DNA from: Clostridia bacterium
Lineage (GTDB): Bacteria > Bacillota > Clostridia > Lachnospirales > Cellulosilyticaceae
NCBI GenBank assembly: GCA_029239755.1
Contig: JARBUI010000017.1
Span: forward strand, 1-64,000
Reading direction: 5' to 3'
Length of the DNA: 64,000 nucleotides
In this document: in pieces, positions 49,683 to 62,473 of the stretch
Position numbering within the stretch: position 1 is the first letter of the stretch
Layout: each line of letters starts with the position of its first letter
The notes under the pieces: model-generated
Told to the model about the DNA's origin: nothing
Databases searched by the model: none
What the model saw: the letters and a program-made list of their open reading frames with translations, nothing else
Position numbers and translations under genes: made by a program

Positions 49683-51497
49683 ATGAGTGATATGAAAATT
49701 ATTAATATAGCAGTAATAGCCCACGTAGATGCAGGTAAATCCACACTTGTAGATGCTTTTTTAAGTCAAAGCGGGGTATTTAGAGATAACGAAGAACGTG
49801 TAGATTGCGTAATGGACAGTAATGATTTAGAAAGAGAAAGAGGTATTACAATCTATTCTAAAAACTGTTCTATAAAATATAAAAATTATAAAATAAATAT
49901 CGTAGATACTCCAGGACATAGTGATTTTTCATCTGAGGTAGAGAGAGTTATACGTACAGTAGATACGGTTATTTTATTAGTAGATTCTATAGAAGGGCCT
50001 ATGCCACAAACAAGATTTGTGCTTCAGAAATCATTAGAACTTGGGCTTAAACCTATCCTTGTTATTAATAAAATAGATAAGCCAAACCATAGAGCAGAAG
50101 AAGTTGTAGACATGACGTTTGATTTATTTGTAGATTTGCAGGCTGATGATGAACAGTTAGATTTCCCAATCCTTTATGGAATCGGGAAAGAAGGTATTAT
50201 GCAGTATGAGTTAGAAGACGAAGGACAGGATATTATGCCGCTTCTAGAAACAATTATCGAGCGGGTTGGAGAATATCCAAAGCAAGATGAAAAACCTCTT
50301 AAAATGCAAATCAGTGCACTTGCTTATGATGATTATGTAGGCAGATTAGGTGTTGGCCGTATTTATGAAGGAGTTATCAAAGAGGGGCAAACCGTTGAGA
50401 TAGCAGATAACGATGGCAATCTAAGACAGGCACGTATTTCAAAAGTCATGGTATATGAAGGATTAAAACAAGTTGCAGTAAAAGAAGCAACAAGCGGCGA
50501 TATTGTCGTTCTTGCAGGGATACCAAATATTTCTATCGGAGAAACAATAGGAGAAGCAGGTCAGGTAGATCCGATGACGCCAATTACTATTGAAGAACCA
50601 ACCCTTGCGATGAACTTTTTAGTTAACAATTCACCTTTTGCTGGACAAAGTGGTAAATTTGTAACGACTAGACATATTAAAGACAGATTAGAAAAAGAAA
50701 CAGAAATTAATGTTGGGCTTAGAGTAGAACCAATGGATACGACCGATGGGTATAGAGTATCTGGAAGAGGGGAGCTTCATTTGTCTGTACTTCTTGAAAA
50801 TATGAGAAGAGAAGGCTATGAAGTAGGGGTTTCTAAACCTGAAGTTATTATGCATACAGATGAAAATGGCAAGCTTGTAGAGCCAGTTGAGCGCGTTATC
50901 ATAAGTGTTCCAGAAGAGTACTCTGGTTCTGTAATTAGCAAGCTGAATATGCGTAAAGGAATTATGCAAAGCATGGAGCCTGAAAATGGGCACATTAGAA
51001 TAGAATATCTTTGCCCAACCCGTTCACTCCTAGGATTTAGAAGTGAGCTTATCACAGATTCAAGAGGCGAAGCAACAATGGTTCGTACGATTGAGGGTTA
51101 CACAGAATATGTTGGGGAGCTTCCTAGAAGAGGTAATGGCGTACTCATCGCACAAGAATTAGGAACCACTATGGGATATGCTTTAAACAGCCTTGAAGAT
51201 AGAGGAACTTTGTTTGTCAAACCAGGAACAGAAGTTTACTCAGGCATGATCATTGGTATGAACTCACGAAAAGAAGATATGACAGTTAACCCATGCAAGA
51301 ACAAAAAATTAACTAATACAAGGGCCTCAGGCTCAGATGATGCGGTTAGATTATCGCCGCCAAGAATCTTTTCACTTGAAGAAGCACTTGAGTTTATAGA
51401 AGATGATGAATTGGTAGAAATTACACCAGATGCTATCAGACTTCGTAAAAAGTTATTAGACGAAGGGGACAGAGTAAGAGCCGGCAGAAAGAAATAG
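49683..51497 (+). CDS. typA: Ribosome-associated GTPase TypA/BipA
   Basis: [42 protein letters not shown]-terminal BipA domain. Confidence 0.96.
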   Translation: MSDMKIINIAVIAHVDAGKSTLVDAFLSQSGVFRDNEERVDCVMDSNDLERERGITIYSKNCSIKYKNYKINIVDTPGHSDFSSEVERVIRTVDTVILLVDSIEGPMPQTRFVLQKSLELGLKPILVINKIDKPNHRAEEVVDMTFDLFVDLQADDEQLDFPILYGIGKEGIMQYELEDEGQDIMPLLETIIERVGEYPKQDEKPLKMQISALAYDDYVGRLGVGRIYEGVIKEGQTVEIADNDGNLRQARISKVMVYEGLKQVAVKEATSGDIVVLAGIPNISIGETIGEAGQVDPMTPITIEEPTLAMNFLVNNSPFAGQSGKFVTTRHIKDRLEKETEINVGLRVEPMDTTDGYRVSGRGELHLSVLLENMRREGYEVGVSKPEVIMHTDENGKLVEPVERVIISVPEEYSGSVISKLNMRKGIMQSMEPENGHIRIEYLCPTRSLLGFRSELITDSRGEATMVRTIEGYTEYVGELPRRGNGVLIAQELGTTMGYALNSLEDRGTLFVKPGTEVYSGMIIGMNSRKEDMTVNPCKNKKLTNTRASGSDDAVRLSPPRIFSLEEALEFIEDDELVEITPDAIRLRKKLLDEGDRVRAGRKK

Positions 51498-51515
51498 AAG
51501 TTAAAAGTGACATTT

Positions 51516-51566
51516 AAAAGATCATAGTATGAAAAGATTATATTCCTTTCATACTATGATCTTTTT
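51516..51566 (+). terminator. Terminator after typA
   Basis: aaagatcatagtatgaaaa...ttcatactatgatcttttt. Confidence 0.85.
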
Positions 51567-51943
51567 ATTATACATAAAAATATAAGGTAATAATTAGCGA
51601 AATTTGTTTGGAGCAAAGCTGATAATGGTTATTTAGATAATACCATAAACTAATTATTTTGTGGAAATAAATAGTTTCTTAGATGTAATAAAAAATTGAT
51701 ATTATGTATATTTATACAAAATGCTTTTAAATATCAAAGATAAATCTTATTAGGTTTGCATATTATGTAAACCTAATAGAAAGAACATTTATTTTCCTAA
51801 GGCCTAGATTGATAGATTGTTATGTCTATTGTAGAATCATTAAAAGGAAAAAGGTTTACATAATATATTATAGTGGATGATTTTTTATTATTAAACAAGA
51901 AATTATGAAATATAAAATTAAGTATAAAAATTTATTAAAAATA

Positions 51944-51972
51944 TTGACACCCTATCGTAATGTTGATAGAAT
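51944..51972 (+). promoter_or_regulatory. Promoter of ilv/leu operon (TTGACA-17-TAGAAT)
   Basis: -35 51944-51949, -10 51967-51972, just upstream of T-box leader. Confidence 0.75.
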
Positions 51973-51978
51973 ACTAAT

Positions 51979-52262
51979 AAATTAATACTTAATAGTAAAA
52001 TGCGATGAAGGAGAACGACTTTTGCAGAATCAATTTTAGAGAGTTAGCGGGTGGTGGAAGCTAATATTGACGCAAAATGTAAATCACTCTTGAGCAGAAC
52101 TTGTGAAAGGCATAAGCCAAGTAAGAAGTCTCCGGACGCTCCGTTAAAGGCAAGGGTTTGATAGAACCTGATGAGTGGACTTATAATTCTGTCTTTATAG
52201 GTCAAAATGGGTGGTAACGCGTGGAATATTCCTCGTCCCGTTATAGGGATGGGGATTTTTTA
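51979..52262 (+). promoter_or_regulatory. T-box leader with intrinsic terminator
   Basis: gatgaaggagaacgac...agagagttagcgggtggtgg...aaatcactcttgagc...gggtggtaacgcgtgg...cctcgtcccgttatagggatggggatttttt. Confidence 0.88.
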
Positions 52263-52322
52263 TATATATTCCTAAATTGGTTGATTATTTAGAATGATAA
52301 GTAAAATGAAGGAGGAATTGTG

Positions 52323-53933
52323 ATGAAGTTATCAGACGTATTAGTACGTTGTTTATGTGAAGAAAAGGTAGATACAGTATTTGGTTACCCAGGTGCTGCA
52401 GTACTAGCCGTCTATGAGTCACTGAGAACCTCTTCCTTGCATCATGTACTTGTGAGACAGGAGCAAGCAGCTGTGCATAGTGCAAGCGGTTATGCGAGAA
52501 CGACAGGGAAAGTTGGAGTATGTATCGCTACCTCAGGACCAGGCGCTACAAATCTTATTACAGGGATAGCAACGGCTTATATGGATTCTATTCCTATTGT
52601 TATTATAACTGGACAAGTAAAACTAAGTCTTATTGGCAGAGATGTATTTCAAGAAGTTGATATCACAGGAGCTACAGAGCCTTTTATTAAACACAGTTAT
52701 TTAGTTAAAAATGCACAGGATTTTCCAAAGATTCTTAAAGAAGCATTTTATATTGCTACAACTGGCAGACCAGGACCTGTACTGATTGATCTTCCTATGG
52801 ATATACAAGAAGAACAAATTGATTATATTTATCCAAAAGAAGTTAAAATTAGAGGCTACAAGCCGACTATAGAAGGACATGTTGGACAAATTAAAAAAAT
52901 TGTTAAATTGTTAGAACATAGTAAAAGGCCTCTCGTTTGTGTTGGAGGAGGGGTAGTCCTAGGAAATGCTGCAGATGAGCTTAAAGAGTTTATATATAAA
53001 TCAGATATACCGGTAGTACACACTTTAATGGGAACAGGAGCTCTTCCAACCTTTTCAGAATATAACTGTGGCATGATAGGACTTCATGGTTATGTCCATT
53101 CCAATTGGGCTCTTAAACATGCAGATACCATTTTGTTTATAGGCGCACGTATAGCAGACAGAGCTGTAGCTAATCTGGGTATTTTTGATGAAAATGCTAA
53201 TATTATTCATATTGATATTGATCCAGCAGAAATAGGCAAGATCACATCAGCTACAATTCCTGTAGTTGGAGATGCAAAATCTATTCTTAAAGGACTTACT
53301 TCCCTTATTAGAAAAGTAGATACTTTGAATTGGAGAGAAGAGATAGAAAGTAAGAAGAAGATTAAAGAAGAGGTACATCCAAAAGATGCTGTGAATCCAA
53401 AGCTGGTTGTAAGAAAATTATCAGAAATGTTAAATGACCAGGCGATTGTTGCAGCAGATGTTGGGCAAAATCAGTTCTGGACCATGAGAAATATGGAGAT
53501 TAAAGGCAGCAGAAAGCTTATTTGCTCTGGAGGCTTTGGTACCATGGGTTACTCCCTTCCGGCGGCTATAGGAGCAAGTATAGGGAATAAAGATAAACAA
53601 GTAGTCAGTATACTTGGAGACGGAAGCTTTCAAATGAGCTTATTTGAACTTGGAACACTTGTGCAAGAAGGAATAAACCCTCTTATTATCTTATTTAACA
53701 ATAGTGGTTTAGGCATGGTTAGGGAGATTCAAAGAAGAAATGGTGATCTCAAGGAACATGGGGTAGCACTTAGTAAAAATCCAGATTTTACAGCTATTGC
53801 AAGGGCTTATGGTATCACAGCTAAAACAATATCAGATGAAAAAGAAATAGAAGCAGCACTTGATGAGGCATTAACAAGTCATAAACCTTATTTCTTAGAG
53901 TTTATTGTTAGCGATAAAGAGTCTACATTATAG
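52323..53933 (+). CDS. ilvB: Acetolactate synthase large subunit
   Basis: VFGYPGAAVLAVYESL, RQEQAAVHSASGYARTTGKVGVCIATSGPGATNL, TPP motif GDGSFQMSLFELGT. Confidence 0.96.
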   Translation: MKLSDVLVRCLCEEKVDTVFGYPGAAVLAVYESLRTSSLHHVLVRQEQAAVHSASGYARTTGKVGVCIATSGPGATNLITGIATAYMDSIPIVIITGQVKLSLIGRDVFQEVDITGATEPFIKHSYLVKNAQDFPKILKEAFYIATTGRPGPVLIDLPMDIQEEQIDYIYPKEVKIRGYKPTIEGHVGQIKKIVKLLEHSKRPLVCVGGGVVLGNAADELKEFIYKSDIPVVHTLMGTGALPTFSEYNCGMIGLHGYVHSNWALKHADTILFIGARIADRAVANLGIFDENANIIHIDIDPAEIGKITSATIPVVGDAKSILKGLTSLIRKVDTLNWREEIESKKKIKEEVHPKDAVNPKLVVRKLSEMLNDQAIVAADVGQNQFWTMRNMEIKGSRKLICSGGFGTMGYSLPAAIGASIGNKDKQVVSILGDGSFQMSLFELGTLVQEGINPLIILFNNSGLGMVREIQRRNGDLKEHGVALSKNPDFTAIARAYGITAKTISDEKEIEAALDEALTSHKPYFLEFIVSDKESTL

Positions 53934-53948
53934 AAAAGAGGGGAAAAT

Positions 53949-54443
53949 ATGAAAAAGCACGTATTATCTGTACTGGTTGAAAATCACTCAGGCGTACTAA
54001 GCCGTATATCTGGATTATTTAGCCGCCGTGGATATAATATAGATAGTTTATCTGTAGGAGAAACAGAAGATCCTACTGTATCCCGTATGACCATTGTGGC
54101 TGATGCTGATGAATCTACTTTGGAACAAATTAAAAAGCAGCTTAACAAGTTAGTAGATGTTATTAAAATTATTGAGCTTAAAGAAGATACAGCTATTTAC
54201 AGGGAGCTTGCACTTGTTAAAATAACTGCGGATAAGAAAACTAGAGCAGAAATTATTGAAATAGCTAATATTTTTAGAGCACATATTGTAGATGTTTCAA
54301 AAGACTCTCTCGTTATTGAAGCAACTGGTGATCAGGGAAAAATAACAGCCCTGACAAGCATGCTGGAGCCTTATGGCGTTAAAGAAATTATTAGAACAGG
54401 GCTGACAGCACTTCAAAGAGGAGAAAAAGAACTTAAAAATTAA
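53949..54443 (+). CDS. ilvN: Acetolactate synthase small subunit
   Basis: ACT domain HVLSVLVENHSGVLSRISGLFSRRGYNIDSLSVG. Confidence 0.96.
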   Translation: MKKHVLSVLVENHSGVLSRISGLFSRRGYNIDSLSVGETEDPTVSRMTIVADADESTLEQIKKQLNKLVDVIKIIELKEDTAIYRELALVKITADKKTRAEIIEIANIFRAHIVDVSKDSLVIEATGDQGKITALTSMLEPYGVKEIIRTGLTALQRGEKELKN

Positions 54444-54500
54444 AACAAACCCAGTTTCAAGTAACAGAGTTTGATTTAATCATAAATAATATTTCATTAA

Positions 54501-55532
<1,032 letters not shown>

Positions 55533-55552
55533 AATAACAGAAGGGGATGTAT

Positions 55553-57085
55553 ATGGCAAACTTTGTTAAAATTTTTGATACAACACTTAGAGATGGTGAA
55601 CAATCGCCAGGCTGCAGTATGAATTTAGCTGAAAAACTAGAAGTTGCAAGCCAACTTGAAAGATTAGGTGTAGATGTTATGGAAGCTGGTTTTGCCATTG
55701 CTTCTCCAGGAGATTTTGCATCGGTTAAATCTATTGCAAAAACTATTAAGAACACTACAGTAGCAAGTTTAGCAAGAGCCCTTACTAAAGATATTGATGC
55801 GGCAGCAGATGCATTAAAAGGTGCAAAGTATCCAAGAATTCACACCTTTATTGCAACATCTGACATTCATATGGAATATAAGCTGAAAAAATCAAAAGAA
55901 GAGGTTTTAGCTACTGCAATTGAAATGGTTAAATATGCAAAGAAGTTTTGTCAGGATGTAGAGTTCTCAGCCGAAGATGCTTCAAGAAGCAACCCAGCCT
56001 TCTTATATCAAATCTTTGAAGCCGTTATCTCTGCAGGAGCAACTGTTATTAATGTACCTGATACTGTAGGATATACTTCTCCCGAAGAGTTTGCAGCACT
56101 TATTAGAGGGATTAAAGAAAACGTATCTAATATACACAAAGCAGATATTTCAGTTCATTGCCATAACGATCTCGGTCTTGCAGTTGCAAATTCACTGGCT
56201 GCAGCAAGAGCAGGGGCTACGCAAATAGAGTGTACGATTAATGGTATAGGTGAACGGGCAGGAAATGCTGCTTTAGAAGAAATTGTCATGAATCTTAATA
56301 CTAGAAAAGACATTTATGGATTAGACACACGGATTTTTACAAAAGAAATTCATAGAACAAGTAAACTCTTAAGCAGTATCACAGGTGTGCGTGTGCAGCC
56401 TAATAAAGCCATAGTCGGAGAAAATGCTTTTGCACATGAGTCAGGCATCCATCAGCATGGTATGCTTGCTAATAAGAGCACATACGAGATTATGACACCA
56501 GAGTCTATTGGACTTTCAGAAAACAAGATGGTACTTGGAAAACATTCCGGAAGACATGCTTTTGAAGATAAAATTAAATCTATGGGCTATATACTTGACA
56601 AAGGGGCCTTAACGACTGCCTTTGAGCAATTTAAAATTCTTGCAGATAAGAAAAAAGATGTAACAGACAGAGATATTGAGGTTCTGGTATGCAGAAAGAT
56701 GGTGCCAATACCAGAAGCTTACAAGCTAGACCGATTTGTTATTAATTCAGGTAATACCATTACTACCACTTCATCCATGAGGCTTCTTAGTAAGACAGGA
56801 CATATTTTAGAGGAAGTTGTTTCTTCTTATGATGGACCAATAGATGCATCTTACAAAGCTATTGATAAATTAGTAGGCAGAAAATTTATTTTAGAGGACT
56901 TTGTTATTAATTCTGTTACAGGCGGAACAGATGCACAAGGAGAAGTGAATGTAAAAATTAGAAATAATGACAGAGTATACAATGGCTATGGTGTAAGCAT
57001 GGATATTGTAGAAGCAAGTATCCTTGCCTATATCTCAGCTATTAATAATATGCTGTACGATCAAGAAGAAAAAAAGGAGGTATAA
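55553..57085 (+). CDS. leuA: 2-isopropylmalate synthase
   Basis: IFDTTLRDGEQSPGCSM, HCHNDLGLAVANSLAA, HESGIHQHGML. Confidence 0.95.
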   Translation: MANFVKIFDTTLRDGEQSPGCSMNLAEKLEVASQLERLGVDVMEAGFAIASPGDFASVKSIAKTIKNTTVASLARALTKDIDAAADALKGAKYPRIHTFIATSDIHMEYKLKKSKEEVLATAIEMVKYAKKFCQDVEFSAEDASRSNPAFLYQIFEAVISAGATVINVPDTVGYTSPEEFAALIRGIKENVSNIHKADISVHCHNDLGLAVANSLAAARAGATQIECTINGIGERAGNAALEEIVMNLNTRKDIYGLDTRIFTKEIHRTSKLLSSITGVRVQPNKAIVGENAFAHESGIHQHGMLANKSTYEIMTPESIGLSENKMVLGKHSGRHAFEDKIKSMGYILDKGALTTAFEQFKILADKKKDVTDRDIEVLVCRKMVPIPEAYKLDRFVINSGNTITTTSSMRLLSKTGHILEEVVSSYDGPIDASYKAIDKLVGRKFILEDFVINSVTGGTDAQGEVNVKIRNNDRVYNGYGVSMDIVEASILAYISAINNMLYDQEEKKEV

Positions 57086-57089
57086 AGTT

Positions 57090-58679
57090 ATGCAAACAAT
57101 TGCTATCTTAGATTCCACTCTTAGAGATGGAGCGCAATCAGAAAGTATCTCCTTTTCGGTATCAGACAAATTAAAAATAGTAAATACCTTAGATGAGTTA
57201 GGGGTCAGCTATATTGAAGCTGGCAACCCTGGCTCAAACCCTAAGGATCTTGAATTCTTTAAAGAAGTTAAAAAACTGAGTCTAAAGACAGCGAAGCTTA
57301 CGGCTTTTGGGAGTACAAGAAGAAGAAATATTGAAGTATCAGAAGATAGCAATGTGAGATCACTCCTTGAGGCAGATACCCCTGCGGTAGCAATTTTTGG
57401 TAAAACATGGGACTTTCATGTCACAGATATTATAAAAACAACGTTAGAAGAAAACCTAAACATGATCTATGATACTATTAAGTTTTTTAAAGATCATGGT
57501 AAGGAAGTCATATTTGATGCTGAACACTTTTTTGACGGCTATAAAAATAATAAAGAGTATGCACTTAGTACACTTAGAAGAGCAGAAGAGGCTGGAGCAG
57601 ACTGTATCGCACTTTGTGAAACAAATGGCGGAGCTTTTCCGGATGAGGTCTATGAAATTGTTAAAGAAGTAGCTAGTCATGTGAATGTACAAATAGGTAT
57701 ACATACTCATGATGACACGGGTATGGGGGTTGCAAACAGTATCATGGCAGTCCTAGCCGGAGCTACGCATGTACAAGGTACACTTGTTGGTTTTGGAGAA
57801 AGATGCGGTAATGCCAATTTATCGACTATTATTCCTAATCTCCAGATTAAAAGAGACTATGAATGTATTAAAGCAGAGAATATGCCAAAGCTTACTACAC
57901 TTTCAAGAAGGGTAGCAGAGATAGCTAATGTTTCATTAAAAGATAATATGCCTTATGTTGGAAAAAGTGCTTTTGCTCATAAAGCAGGCATGCATATAGA
58001 TGGCGTGACAAAAGCTTCTGTTTCTTTTGAACATGTACCTCCAAACAGTGTGGGTAATGAAAGAAGATTTTTAATGTCAGAAGTTGCAGGGCGAAGTACA
58101 ATTATCGAAAAAATACAAAGGATTTCGCCTCAGATTACAAAAGATGATGAAGTGACCCAGCGTATTATTGACCGCATAAAAGATTTAGAGCATCAGGGAT
58201 ATCAGTTTGAAGGAGCAGATGGTACTTTTGAACTTCTTGTGAGAAAAGCACTCGGAAAATATAAACCGTTTTTTGATCTGGAGGAGTTTAAAATTATTGG
58301 TGAAGAACCAAGGGGCTCCAAGGGAGTCAGTTCTTCTGCTATTATCAAGGTAAAAGTAGGTAACGCAGTTGAAATGACAGCAGCAGAAGGAGAAGGACCT
58401 GTTAATGCGTTAGATACAGCCCTTAGAAAAGCTTTAGAGGTATTTTATCCAGAGCTTAAAGAGGTACATCTGACAGATTATAAGGTAAGAGTCCTGGATA
58501 CAAAATCAGCAACAGCTGCTAAGGTTAGAGTATTGCTTGAATCTACAGATGGTGAAGACTACTGGAGTACTGTCGGCGTATCGACTGACATTATAGAAGC
58601 CAGCTGGATTGCACTTGTTGATTCAATTGAGTATAAACTGATTAAGGATATCGAGAAAAGATTTAAACCTTATTTATAA
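57090..58679 (+). CDS. cimA: Citramalate synthase
   Basis: ILDSTLRDGAQSESISFSVSDKLKIVNTLDELG, IHTHDDTGMGVANS, FAHKAGMHIDGV. Confidence 0.9.
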   Translation: MQTIAILDSTLRDGAQSESISFSVSDKLKIVNTLDELGVSYIEAGNPGSNPKDLEFFKEVKKLSLKTAKLTAFGSTRRRNIEVSEDSNVRSLLEADTPAVAIFGKTWDFHVTDIIKTTLEENLNMIYDTIKFFKDHGKEVIFDAEHFFDGYKNNKEYALSTLRRAEEAGADCIALCETNGGAFPDEVYEIVKEVASHVNVQIGIHTHDDTGMGVANSIMAVLAGATHVQGTLVGFGERCGNANLSTIIPNLQIKRDYECIKAENMPKLTTLSRRVAEIANVSLKDNMPYVGKSAFAHKAGMHIDGVTKASVSFEHVPPNSVGNERRFLMSEVAGRSTIIEKIQRISPQITKDDEVTQRIIDRIKDLEHQGYQFEGADGTFELLVRKALGKYKPFFDLEEFKIIGEEPRGSKGVSSSAIIKVKVGNAVEMTAAEGEGPVNALDTALRKALEVFYPELKEVHLTDYKVRVLDTKSATAAKVRVLLESTDGEDYWSTVGVSTDIIEASWIALVDSIEYKLIKDIEKRFKPYL

Positions 58680-58725
58680 ACTAAACAAAGAAAATAAGGA
58701 ACTTAGAAAGAGGAGGATATAGAAG

Positions 58726-59808
58726 ATGGATTATAAAATAGTAACGCTTCCTGGTGATGGGATCGGCCCAGATATCACTAAAGAAGCTGTTAAAGTATTA
58801 GATAAAGTTGCAAGTGTTTACGGTCATACTTTTAACTACGAAGAAAAGTTAATGGGTGGTATTGCAATTGATCTTGCAGGGAATTCACTTCCACAAGATA
58901 CGATTGATGCTTGTAAGGCTGCTGATGCAGTGCTTCTTGGAGCTGTTGGAGGACCTAAATGGGATAATCTTCCTAATGGTGACAGACCAGAAAAAGGTCT
59001 TTTAGGGATAAGAGGAGCACTTGGCCTTTTTGCAAACCTTAGACCTGCTGTACTGTATCCACAGCTTAAACATGCAAGTCCTCTTAAAGAAGAGATTATT
59101 GGGGATAGCCTTGATATTCTTATTGTAAGAGAACTTACAAGCGGTATTTATTTTGGTGAAAAGCAAAAAGTTGTGTGCGAAGAAGATGATTCAAAGACGT
59201 ATGCATCTGACCTTGAAAAATATACAGTAGCAGAAATCGAGCGTATTACAAGAGTAGGATTTGAAGCTGCTATGAAACGTAATAAAAAAGTTTGTGTAGT
59301 TGATAAAGCTAACGTTTTAGAGTCTTCAAGACTTTGGAGAGTTGTAGTAGCAAGAGTGGCAAAAGATTACCCAGAAGTTACCTACAGCCATATGTACGTT
59401 GATAATGCAGCAATGCAGCTTGTTGTTAATCCAAAACAATTCGATGTTATCGTTACATCTAACATATTTGGTGATATACTATCAGATGAGGCGAGTATTA
59501 TTACCGGTTCAATTGGTATGCTTGCATCAGCTTCACTTGGAGAAGGAACACTTGGGCTTTATGAGCCAAGTCATGGCAGTGCACCAGATATAGCAGGACA
59601 AAATAAAGCTAATCCTATTGCAACTATCCTTTCAGCAGCAATGATGCTCAGGTATTCTTTAAGCCTGGAAAAAGAAGCTGTGGCAATTGAAACAGCCGTT
59701 ATGGAAGTATTAGATGCGGGCTACAGAACAGGTGATATTATGAGTACTGGTATGAAATGTATTGGTACAAAAGAGATGGGACAATTAATAGCAGATGCTG
59801 TTAAATAA
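58726..59808 (+). CDS. leuB: 3-isopropylmalate dehydrogenase
   Basis: [45 protein letters not shown]. Confidence 0.97.
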   Translation: MDYKIVTLPGDGIGPDITKEAVKVLDKVASVYGHTFNYEEKLMGGIAIDLAGNSLPQDTIDACKAADAVLLGAVGGPKWDNLPNGDRPEKGLLGIRGALGLFANLRPAVLYPQLKHASPLKEEIIGDSLDILIVRELTSGIYFGEKQKVVCEEDDSKTYASDLEKYTVAEIERITRVGFEAAMKRNKKVCVVDKANVLESSRLWRVVVARVAKDYPEVTYSHMYVDNAAMQLVVNPKQFDVIVTSNIFGDILSDEASIITGSIGMLASASLGEGTLGLYEPSHGSAPDIAGQNKANPIATILSAAMMLRYSLSLEKEAVAIETAVMEVLDAGYRTGDIMSTGMKCIGTKEMGQLIADAVK

Positions 59809-59830
59809 ATGATTATGAGGAGGAAGAACT

Positions 59831-60709
59831 TTGAGTAGCAAGGTTATTTATTTAGATGGGAAATTTGTAAGTGAAGATGAGGCCAAATTATCAGTATTTG
59901 ACCATGGTGTTTTATATGGAGACGGCGTATTTGAAGGCATAAGAGCATATAATGGTCGTATTTTTAGATGTGAGGAGCATATTGATAGACTTTATGCAGC
60001 TGCAAAGGCCATCATGCTTAACATACCTATATCCAAACAAGAAATGACAGAAGTTCTTCTTGAAACTTGCAGGAAAAATGATTTAAAGGATGGGTATATT
60101 CGCTTAGTTGTAACAAGAGGCAAAGGGGATCTTGGGCTTAATCCTAAAAATTGTCCTGTGCCTTCAATATTCTGCATTGCAGCAACTATTCAGCTTTATC
60201 CAGAAGAAATGTATACAAAAGGCATGCCGATTGTTACAGCAGCTCAAAGACGTAATAAAGCAACTATCGTAGATCCACAAATTAAGTCTTTAAATTACCT
60301 TAATAATATTTTAGCTAAGATGGAAGCTAACAGAGCTGGTGTACCAGAAGCACTTATGCTGAATCATGATGGGATAGTAGCAGAGTGTACAGGAGATAAC
60401 ATCTTTATCGTAAAAGATAATGTTGTGTATACACCTCCAATTCATGTAGGCATATTAGACGGTATTACAAGACGTACGGCTATGGAGCTTGCAGAAAAAT
60501 TAGGTTATAAGGTTGTAGAAAAAGAATTTACATTATTTAATGTGTATAACGCTGATGAATGTTTCTTAACAGGGACAGCAGCAGAAGCTATTCCAGTAAC
60601 AAGTGTAGATGAAAGAGTTATTGGCGAAGGCGTTGCAGGGCCTGTTACAAAAGAACTATTACATGCATTCAAAGAATACGCAAACAGCAATGGGACAGAT
60701 ATTTTCTAA
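59831..60709 (+). CDS. ilvE: Branched-chain amino acid aminotransferase
   Basis: DHGVLYGDGVFEGIRAYNG, KSLNYLNNILAKMEANRAG, TGTAAEAIPV. Confidence 0.95.
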   Translation: MSSKVIYLDGKFVSEDEAKLSVFDHGVLYGDGVFEGIRAYNGRIFRCEEHIDRLYAAAKAIMLNIPISKQEMTEVLLETCRKNDLKDGYIRLVVTRGKGDLGLNPKNCPVPSIFCIAATIQLYPEEMYTKGMPIVTAAQRRNKATIVDPQIKSLNYLNNILAKMEANRAGVPEALMLNHDGIVAECTGDNIFIVKDNVVYTPPIHVGILDGITRRTAMELAEKLGYKVVEKEFTLFNVYNADECFLTGTAAEAIPVTSVDERVIGEGVAGPVTKELLHAFKEYANSNGTDIF

Positions 60710-60716
60710 TGAAGAT

Positions 60717-60752
60717 AAGTTTAAGGGCATTTTATAAAATGCCCTTAAGTTT
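60717..60752 (+). terminator. Intra-operon hairpin/terminator between ilvE and ilvD
   Basis: Perfect 28-bp palindrome ttaagggcattttataaaatgcccttaa (60721-60748) followed by gtttt. Confidence 0.7.
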
Positions 60753-60791
60753 TAATATTGATAAAAATATCCAGATAAAGGAGAGGAAAAC

Positions 60792-62453
60792 ATGAGAAGC
60801 GATAGAGTAAAATTAGGACCAGCAAGAGCACCGCACCGTTCTCTTTTTAAAGGAATGGGTTATATAGATGAAGAAATCAACGCACCCCTTATTGGTGTTG
60901 TAACGGCTAAAAGTGAAATCGTACCAGGACATATGCATCTTGATAAGATAACAGAAGCTGTAAAAACAGGTATTCGCATTGCAGGAGGAACACCAATTGA
61001 AATACCAGCTATTGGTGTATGTGACGGGATTGCTATGGGACATGAGGGAATGAGATATTCCCTTGTTACAAGAGAACTTATTGCAGATTCTATTGAATGT
61101 ATGGCAATAGCTCATGCATTTGATGCGTTAGTTCTTGTACCAAACTGCGATAAAATTGTACCAGGTATGCTTATGGGAGCAGCAAGGCTGAACCTTCCTA
61201 CAGCTGTTGTCAGTGGCGGCCCTATGCTTGCAGGTAACGTTTCAGGTGGCAAGGTAAGTTTATCTCTTGTTTTTGAAGCTGTAGGCAGCCATACTGCTGG
61301 TAAAATGACTGATGAAGAACTTTATGAATTTGAAGAGCATGCCTGCCCAGGCTGTGGTTCTTGTTCAGGAATGTTTACAGCAAATAGCATGAACTGCATG
61401 TGCGAAGTATTAGGTATAGCACTTCCAGGAAATGGATCTATTCCTGCTGTATTTGCAGAACGTGTAAGACTTGCTAAAAAAACAGGTATTGCTATTATGG
61501 ATATGCTAAAGAAAGATATTAAGATGCGCGACATTGTTAATGAAAAGGCTTTCCAAAATGCACTAACTGTAGATATGGCTCTAGGATGCAGTACGAATAC
61601 AATGCTGCATTTACCTGCTGTAGCCCATGAAGCAGGAGTAAGTATTGATTTAGATATGGCAAATGAGATCAGTAATAAAACACCAAATCTTTGTAAATTG
61701 GCACCAGCCGGACCGCATCATATGGAAGACCTCTATTTTGCTGGCGGCGTAGCAGCAGCTATGAAAGAACTTACTAAGAAGAATTTATTAAATACAGACT
61801 TAATGACAGTTACAGGCAAGACTCTAGGAGAGAACTTAGAATCCGTAGCTAACAAAAATCCACAAGTTATCAGACCTATTGAGAATCCATACAGCGAGAC
61901 AGGTGGCATTGCAGTTTTAAGAGGAAATTTAGCTGAGGATGCATGCGTTGTAAAACGTTCAGCAGTTGCTAAAGAAATGCTTATTCACCAAGGGCCAGCT
62001 AAAGTATATAATAGCGAAGAGGAAGCTACAGAAGCTATTAATACAGGTAAAATTCAAAAAGGTGATGTCCTTGTTATACGATATGAAGGACCAAAAGGCG
62101 GCCCTGGCATGAGAGAAATGCTTTCACCAACAGCATGCCTTGCAGGTATGGGACTTGATAAAGATGTAGCGCTTATTACAGACGGCAGATTTTCAGGTGC
62201 AACAAGAGGGGCTTCTATAGGACACGTGTCTCCTGAAGCAGCAGAAGGCGGACTTATTGCACTGGTTGAAGACGGGGATATCATTAGTATTAATATGCAT
62301 AAGTGTACAATCACATTAGAAGTTGATGAAGAAACGATTGCAAAAAGAAGAGCAAGCTGGACAGCGCCAGAACCAAAGGTTAAAACAGGCTACTTAGCAC
62401 GTTATGCAAAGCTTGTTTCATCAGCAAATACCGGAGCAATCTTTAAATTTTAG
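60792..62453 (+). CDS. ilvD: Dihydroxy-acid dehydratase
   Basis: [49 protein letters not shown]. Confidence 0.97.
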   Translation: MRSDRVKLGPARAPHRSLFKGMGYIDEEINAPLIGVVTAKSEIVPGHMHLDKITEAVKTGIRIAGGTPIEIPAIGVCDGIAMGHEGMRYSLVTRELIADSIECMAIAHAFDALVLVPNCDKIVPGMLMGAARLNLPTAVVSGGPMLAGNVSGGKVSLSLVFEAVGSHTAGKMTDEELYEFEEHACPGCGSCSGMFTANSMNCMCEVLGIALPGNGSIPAVFAERVRLAKKTGIAIMDMLKKDIKMRDIVNEKAFQNALTVDMALGCSTNTMLHLPAVAHEAGVSIDLDMANEISNKTPNLCKLAPAGPHHMEDLYFAGGVAAAMKELTKKNLLNTDLMTVTGKTLGENLESVANKNPQVIRPIENPYSETGGIAVLRGNLAEDACVVKRSAVAKEMLIHQGPAKVYNSEEEATEAINTGKIQKGDVLVIRYEGPKGGPGMREMLSPTACLAGMGLDKDVALITDGRFSGATRGASIGHVSPEAAEGGLIALVEDGDIISINMHKCTITLEVDEETIAKRRASWTAPEPKVKTGYLARYAKLVSSANTGAIFKF

Positions 62454-62473
62454 ATAGGAGACAGGGGGTAAAT

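Noticed and set aside
57024-57089. Long N-terminal extension of CimA overlapping leuA
   Set aside because: RBS aaggaggt and ATG at 57090 give the expected TIAILDSTLRDG start; the extension is alternate-frame leuA sequence
60813-61115. 100-aa antisense ORF opposite ilvD
   Set aside because: Shadow ORF of a highly conserved gene; no supporting signals
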